A stretch of 64,000 bases of DNA, taken from Mariannaea sp. PMI_226. Taxonomy: Eukaryota > Ascomycota > Sordariomycetes > Hypocreales > Nectriaceae. Shown piece by piece: positions 58,148-64,000 of the stretch; position 1 is the stretch's first letter, and each line of letters begins with the position of its first letter. The notes beneath the pieces were generated by a model. That model worked only from the letters and a program-made list of their open reading frames with translations. It was not told the origin of the DNA and ran no database searches. A program made the translations under genes and the position numbers. The stretch is taken from assembly GCA_024336345.1 (NCBI GenBank), contig JANFOG010000003.1, positions 2,424,501 through 2,488,500 of the forward strand, in the 5' to 3' direction.

Positions 58148-61100
58148 GGTGTCTTAGTTTTTATATACAAGCCCAAGCAGTGACGCAACCAACAATAACG
58201 GGTGGAGAGACACACTTTTCAGCTACAAGGAGCCCTAAACTTGGCTGCAACACAAATAGGCCAAGAATACTGGCTCCAAACACCCCAATTCCTTGGATCT
58301 GTGACCCATTCAACACCGTTGCGTAACCACACCGACTCAGCCTTCGTGACACAGCGAAGAGGGGCACAAGACAGTCGTCGAATTAGACTTAGAGTGCGCT
58401 GTTGGCAAACAACGAACCCCACGGTCGCAGGAAGAGGCGCGCAAGAGTTACCTCCAAGGAATTTCGTTGACTGGACTCAGGGCTGGTGGGTGTGAGACGT
58501 TTCGAATGGACAGAACTTGTTGTGACGGGTGGCTGCTGTGCAAGATAAGCGGTTTGGCGGAAACAATGCTAAACACTGCAGGCATTCGGCAAGATGGCAG
58601 GAAGCGATGTGACCTAGGGAGACCGAAATTGGTCGGAGGGAGCTCGTATTCTGTATGGGGCGTAATCGGACGCGGTCCAATGGATTTGAACTTGTGTGAA
58701 TAGGGTGCGCAAAGAGGCGTTTTGGTGCAACGTGCAAAAGATCGATCCAAAGTGAGCAGGTGGCGAGCACAATGAAGCTGTGACAGTCACTAAGAGAGAG
58801 AGACTGGATGGCAAAGGCAAGTGGACTAGGTGAATTCGAGTTCGAAAGATTCGCGAGCGAGACACTGGCTTTGAAATATCATATGAGGCACCTGGCGAAG
58901 GCGCAGCACAACGGAACGACAGGGAGGCGGCCGGTTGGGTATGACGAGCGGCCGAGAGGAGGGCGGCGACAGGGTGAGGCAATGCAGCTATCCGATGGCC
59001 ATGAAGGCTGGCTGCATTCAAGGACTCTCAGTTCAGCGGCAACACACACGCTTCGGTGGCTTCGACGGTGTTGGCGACCAGGAAAGCAGACTGTGGCGAC
59101 AGCGTATGGTTGGTTGCGCAGAGGTAAAGCATGTGAACCAGGCGACGGCGCGCGAGGTTGGATGAGTCGAAGAGAGGAGGGGAGGACGGAGGGGGGAGGA
59201 GGGGGGAGGGAGAAGAGGAGAGGGCGCAGGCAAAGGAGAAAAAAAGAAAGGAAGAAGTCAAGGGGATAAGAGGCACGGCTTAAAAGGTAGTTGGAGAAGC
59301 ACGAGGGAGGCAATTCCGAAAATAAAACGTCGGCGGTCAGTGACCGGGAGTCAGAAGGAGCGACGACGGGATTTGAGAGAGGTCAGGCGACGATGCAAGG
59401 CAGTAGTATGTGTGGATGTTGGATGGGTTGTGTGGATTATGTGGAGGTGCGGATAGGTTGTAGTGATTTAAGCCATGCAGCCGGTTGCATACTTGTTGGT
59501 GGTTGGCGCTGGCGCTGGCGCTGACACTGGAGCTGAGCGACAGCGGGTTGCAATGGGGCTAGGTGCCGCACCACAGCACAGTACCGTCCCTGGTCAGCCG
59601 CACACCATTGTTACGGTGTTTGGGAAATGATGCACATTGCTATTATGTGCAGGTAGTTTATGTTTCTCTCTCGTCTTTCCTAACCCCCCTCTCTTCGGTC
59701 ACTGGGAAAAAAGAGTCGGGTAGGAAAGGACAAGAAAAAACGCACTTAAAGCACAGAAAGATGGAGAGAACGCAGGGTAATCACGTACGCACCTGTACCA
59801 TGCACATTCGCTATTACGTACCTAGGTACATTTAGGTGGCTTATGAAGAGAAAGGTGGAGAAGAAAGGTAAAAATGGTGATCAAGCTTGTACCGCAGATA
59901 AATAGTACATTTCAAAGTGAAGTACCCAAGAATAGGGCAAAGGATGCTGGCAGATCGATGTATCACTCCAAGTGCCTGGGCTAGGGATAGGCCCACGATA
60001 TGCATCTTTCAGAGCTAATCACACGGGCTTGACGCCGCTGTAGGAAAGACAACATGAATACAGATTACATTACATCTTAAAGGGGAACCTGTGAAGATTA
60101 CGTCGTAGCAGAAGAAGCGATGATTGGTATTTTATCAGCTGAGAATGCCAAGATCATGACAGAAGAGAGTCACCTGGCACAAAAAGAAAGGAAAAAGGAA
60201 AAAGGGACATGGAAGGCCTGAGAAGAAGATTGTCGGCTAATTCACCCTCGGAACAAAATCGGAGTTTGAACCAGATGAAAAGAGAGACAAACATCACACT
60301 TTTCCAGATGCGCTACAATCAGGTACCTGTAGGTAGCTACATTTACAGATTTACCCATATAGTACAGATACTCTTGTCTCCTCAAAATGGAACCAATAGG
60401 GGCCACATCATATAAGCACGTCAACTTGACACAGGGTCAAGGCCTACCCATTCTCGAACAGAGCAGGTGGATAATCTTCCTTGGATAATCTTTCTGGCGC
60501 GCACTTGGCACCTATCTCACACTTCCTCACATGCAATGCACATGCATGCAGCACAGGTCAAGAGGAGGAGGCCGGAGGAGGAGGGACATCCCAAGCACAG
60601 CAGGGAGCAGGGACCGGGTTATCCCCCAAAAATGTCACCTCCCTCCTCCCCTGGCACCACAAGAGGTGTGCATGGCACACAACCTGTGGAGGCGACAGGT
60701 CAGTCAAACAGCGATACCGTTCACTAGATGAAGAAGAAAAAAAGGGACACATCAATTCGTCCCGCGTCAGTGCCAAGTCGACATCTATGTAACTAATTAC
60801 GTAGTTTGGTCTTGTTGTGTGTACATCCGCCTCATCAAACTTAGACACGTCCCTTCTCACATCAACTTCGTGAGAGCGGTCCGCACATCAGAAAGTCAAA
60901 GGCGAGACGGCCCCAAGGCAAAAAGTTTTTCTCGACTGCGGGGTTCACTAATATGTTCCTTGGCTTCGCAGTGGATTTTCCAATGGGCCCGCGCTGGGGA
61001 ATAAACAATGCTGGATGTATGTCCATTGGCCCGATGTCCCCAACGCTATGACGACTGGTTGATCCAACAAGTTTTTGGGTGTATCTTGTTTCTTCTTTGT

Positions 61101-64000
61101 TATTTGTAAATTTTCAATCCATCGCAGCGATCGAGTTAATAACTCATACTTGGGGCTTGGGGTTTTTACTTCTCGATAACAGGGAGTAGCACTTGGTTAT
61201 CTCAAAACAAAATGGTGTCTTGAGTATGGAGGAAGCTGGACAATTAATTCCCGGTATGGAGTAATCTGTAGGTGTACTTGTAAAGAGGGTCCTATCACTT
61301 CCTGGGGCCCTGGTCCGCTGAGCTACCCAGCCACCCTCCAACCAACCAGTAGCCTTGGACCCTTGGGAGTACGAACATCTGTTGGCAGAGAATCAATTAT
61401 GAAGGTCGGCCTTTTCTTTTCACATAGACGAGAGAACTGAAAGCCCCGCTAGGTCGCGGCCTTGTCCTTGACCTTGAAGGCAAGCATTCAACTCCCCCCC
61501 TTCTTCTTGAAATAAGTGCGCATTAGAATTCCTGAATCCCTCATCACAATCCCTGACAAAAGGTCACCGCCGGTAGCCTCCCGCCTCACCCTGCCTGCCG
61601 CCTTGCGTTGGGGTGCGTCTGTATCGTGGATCTCTTCAAGTAGAGTGGAGGAGGCGGAAAATATTGCCATTGATTAATTGATTACTCCGTGCTGTGTTGG
61701 TGGATGCACAAAGTACAATTGGTAATCCTTGGAGACACGTCTGTCTGAGAGCTCATGGGCATAGCGAAGTGAGGGACGTCGTTCAAGCAAAGCCCAGACA
61801 CGGATGCATGTGAAATAGCCGAGCGCGGTTCATAGCCGCCACCCACCCATATCAATTACCTTTCCCAGGCTGATCTGAAGAAGATACGATGGCACTCATG
61901 CACGGAGCAAGCCCTCTCATGCAATGGTTATTTCTATGTATTGATATGTGCTCTCAGCAACTCGTAGCTTTACATGTATGAGGTTGGGAACATGTAGGAG
62001 ATCACCTCTGAATCGTAGTGTCCGCTCGGCTCAGGGCCCCCTCCCCCCACCTCCGCCTTTCCCTTCAGAGATGGTGGTGATTCGTACCTCGTCTCCGACC
62101 GGGGCTATGGAAAAGTCGACGCCCATCTTGCCTGTCGTGCGAGTAATCTGTAGACTACATCACCGCACCGTTGGTTGGAAACATCTAGGCGGGTAGATGG
62201 GCGGGGAAGCGGTCAAGAGGCATAACTCCCAGATTAGCGCTCTCAATTGACTGAATGATCATCGCCGCCGTCTCAGCCCCGTTGTACGAAGTAGACCCCA
62301 TCTGTACGGAGCACGAAGTCTGGACGAGTCTGACATTGACCAGCAGCGTCAAGGTAAGGTACCCGACGGTCCCCACAGCCGCCATGGGGGAATTTCAAGG
62401 TGGGAAAAGAGGGAAAAAGAAAAAATAGAGGTCCCCTTGAGACATGCAGACGACAACTCTCCTCTACACCTTGGTTCTATACTTTGTGCATGCATACATG
62501 CAGTAATCTGTACACACGCAAACATTGGGGCTAATTATCCCATGCGAGCCAGGCAGGACTACTCCTTTCCTGGGCTCTTCCTATATCACGTACAAAAGCT
62601 TTACCTGTCCAGCCCGGTCCAGAGGCCGGCAAAGAGATTGACACCTACCTCACAGGATGATTCAACCGGGGGCTCCTGATTAACACTCCGGTCTGGACTG
62701 TGAGTCTCGCTGCTGCCGGGTGACTTGGGCACAGGAAACGGGCCGGGCTGAATGAGGGTGAGAATGGCTTGTAAGAGGTCGATTTCTGCAATGGGGTAAA
62801 AGGGATGGGTGGAGGTGACGAGAGCCAAAGTGAGGTGAGACGAAGCAGCACCAAGGATGTGATGTGAGTGTGCGAGGTACAACATGCTCCTGCTCGGACC
62901 AGGCGTCCGGTGTGTCCCAGGTCGAAAGTCGAGTATCCAAGCCAGCGGATACCTTGGCCGAGACTTTCTGGTGCCGCTTTCATGCCGGGATGAACATGGG
63001 GGAGGGGCCGGAGGTGGAAGCCCGTCTTTCGTTGAAATCGCTGGCCGCCGCTTGCCGTCGGCTTCCCATCGACAGCAGATCAGGCATAATAGGGAAAACA
63101 GCACCACGCCTCGCATACACACCTTTCCAGTGCAAATCCACCAGGGCGTGTACAGTATAGAACAGCTATCACCCAAGGTTTGAGTCTTGTTCATATGCAG
63201 TCGTCTCCTTGATAGAAACTTTTCCGTTCGCAAGACAGAAAATTCAATGCGTAACCACAGCTTTTTGGTCCTACTGAAGCACGACTCCTAGACATTAGCA
63301 ATCTAATTAACTCCCAAACTCATAATCTGACCTCCCTTCGTCAAGTATGGAGCACAGCAGTGGTGAGACAAGTACAGAGTTACAGCACATGCATGTATGA
63401 TCAGAGAGCGTGGGGTTAATTCGCCATTTTCTTTGCTTTTTCAACATTTCTCTTCGTATGGTGCGCCTATGGCATCCTGTACCCCCAAATCCTACCATAC
63501 ATACAGAGTAGTATGTATTCAGCTCTTCGCATCCACTGGCGAGTCTTAGTGCTGCTAATTATGTATGTCCCTGCTGACAAGGCCCTGTCGATCAAAAACC
63601 CCGGCCAAGTCCTTTGGTAGTTAGTGTGCAGTTTAATGCATTCTTTTTGCACACGACTAAGTCATACTCACGTTGTCTTGTTTTGCTTTAGTTAGGTACG
63701 GTGTCCTCTGTAACAGGAATATGAAGACAGCTATTACTCCGTAGCCTTTTAGGCCTTCGTTTCGTAGCCTTTGCTTCCCCCCGTTTGCCAATTGGCTGTG
63801 GTTGAGCCGCGTGGTCGTAGCCAGCATCTAAGGCAAGGTACCTCAAGGCTGCAGCTACATGGTGCCCATGCTGAGATGCAATCATGGACGGACACAAGTA
63901 GTCCAAAGCTCGCAATGTACTTGGTATTGTGGTTTGACTTCATCCTATCCAGGTCCTCCTGTTATTATTGGCATTAATAAATCGTTCCCTTTCCTCTTCT
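58148..64000. other. 5.9 kb right-hand region without a recognisable gene
   Basis: The first 1.2 kb, read on the minus strand, is CT-rich and should be the acuK promoter and leader. The rest has only short open frames without family resemblance. It contains a GCTGGC repeat (about 59504-59522), a TACCTAGGTA palindrome at 59819-59828 and TACTCCGTA at 63735-63743. A gene may start beyond the right edge. Confidence 0.4.

Noticed and set aside
62601..63233. 210-codon minus-strand frame
   Set aside because: Pro/Ser-rich with no motif and several other overlapping frames of the same kind. It looks like chance openness.

Overview
The window reads as nuclear DNA of a filamentous ascomycete, most likely a Sordariomycete of the order Hypocreales. 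Genes carry short GT-AG introns (mostly 50-180 bp), coding blocks are separated by kilobase-scale spacers rich in CT tracts and microsatellites, and the products are typical Pezizomycotina housekeeping and regulatory proteins. There is no operon-like arrangement, rRNA, CRISPR array or recognisable transposon, and I found no convincing tRNA. I reconstructed exon structures by matching splice sites to reading frame and family similarity.

Layout. 1-647 (-): 5' part of telomere-capping STN1, running off the left edge. 1114-2066 (-): DNAJC9-type J protein. 2485-2988 (+): Rib2-type deaminase. 4026-4268 (-): small Cys-rich protein. 6573-9989 (+): Argonaute with an RGG-rich N-terminus. 10243-11722 (-): AKT2/MpaH-like alpha/beta hydrolase ending in a PTS1-like AKI. 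12702-13763 (+): uncharacterised OB-fold protein. 13970-16105 (-): 14-TM MFS exporter. 18223-22058 (-): TRAPPC11. 22619-23000 (+): mitoribosomal mL41. 23323-26130 (-): HSL-type lipase/esterase. 27043-27721 (+): Tsr2. 27942-29307 (-): BSD-domain protein. 30950-31226 (+): glucose-repressible Grg-1. 34174-36046 (+): AP-1-like bZIP Yap1. 38334-40674 (-): YANK/STK32-type kinase. 46185-47583 (-): unknown protein with a minisatellite-encoded acidic tail. 49045-51215 (+): Hsp70-like ATPase with an apparent one-base frameshift. 51930-52325 (+): small mitochondrial-type protein. 52653-53358 (-): RING protein. 54748-55401 (+): riboflavin kinase. 56028-58147 (-): AcuK gluconeogenesis regulator. 58148-64000: no gene seen.

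How the genes relate. They are mostly independent core functions: telomere capping and possible ssDNA binding (STN1, the OB-fold protein), small-RNA silencing (Argonaute), trafficking (TRAPPC11), ribosome biogenesis (Tsr2, mL41), redox and carbon-state transcription (Yap1, AcuK, Grg-1) and flavin metabolism (deaminase, FMN1). The hydrolase and MFS exporter lie close together, but no biosynthetic backbone gene is present, so I do not call a secondary-metabolite cluster. The least explained items are the OB-fold protein, the broken Hsp70-like gene, the acidic-tail protein, and two short motifs (TACGGAGTA and TACCTAGGTA) that recur only between genes.
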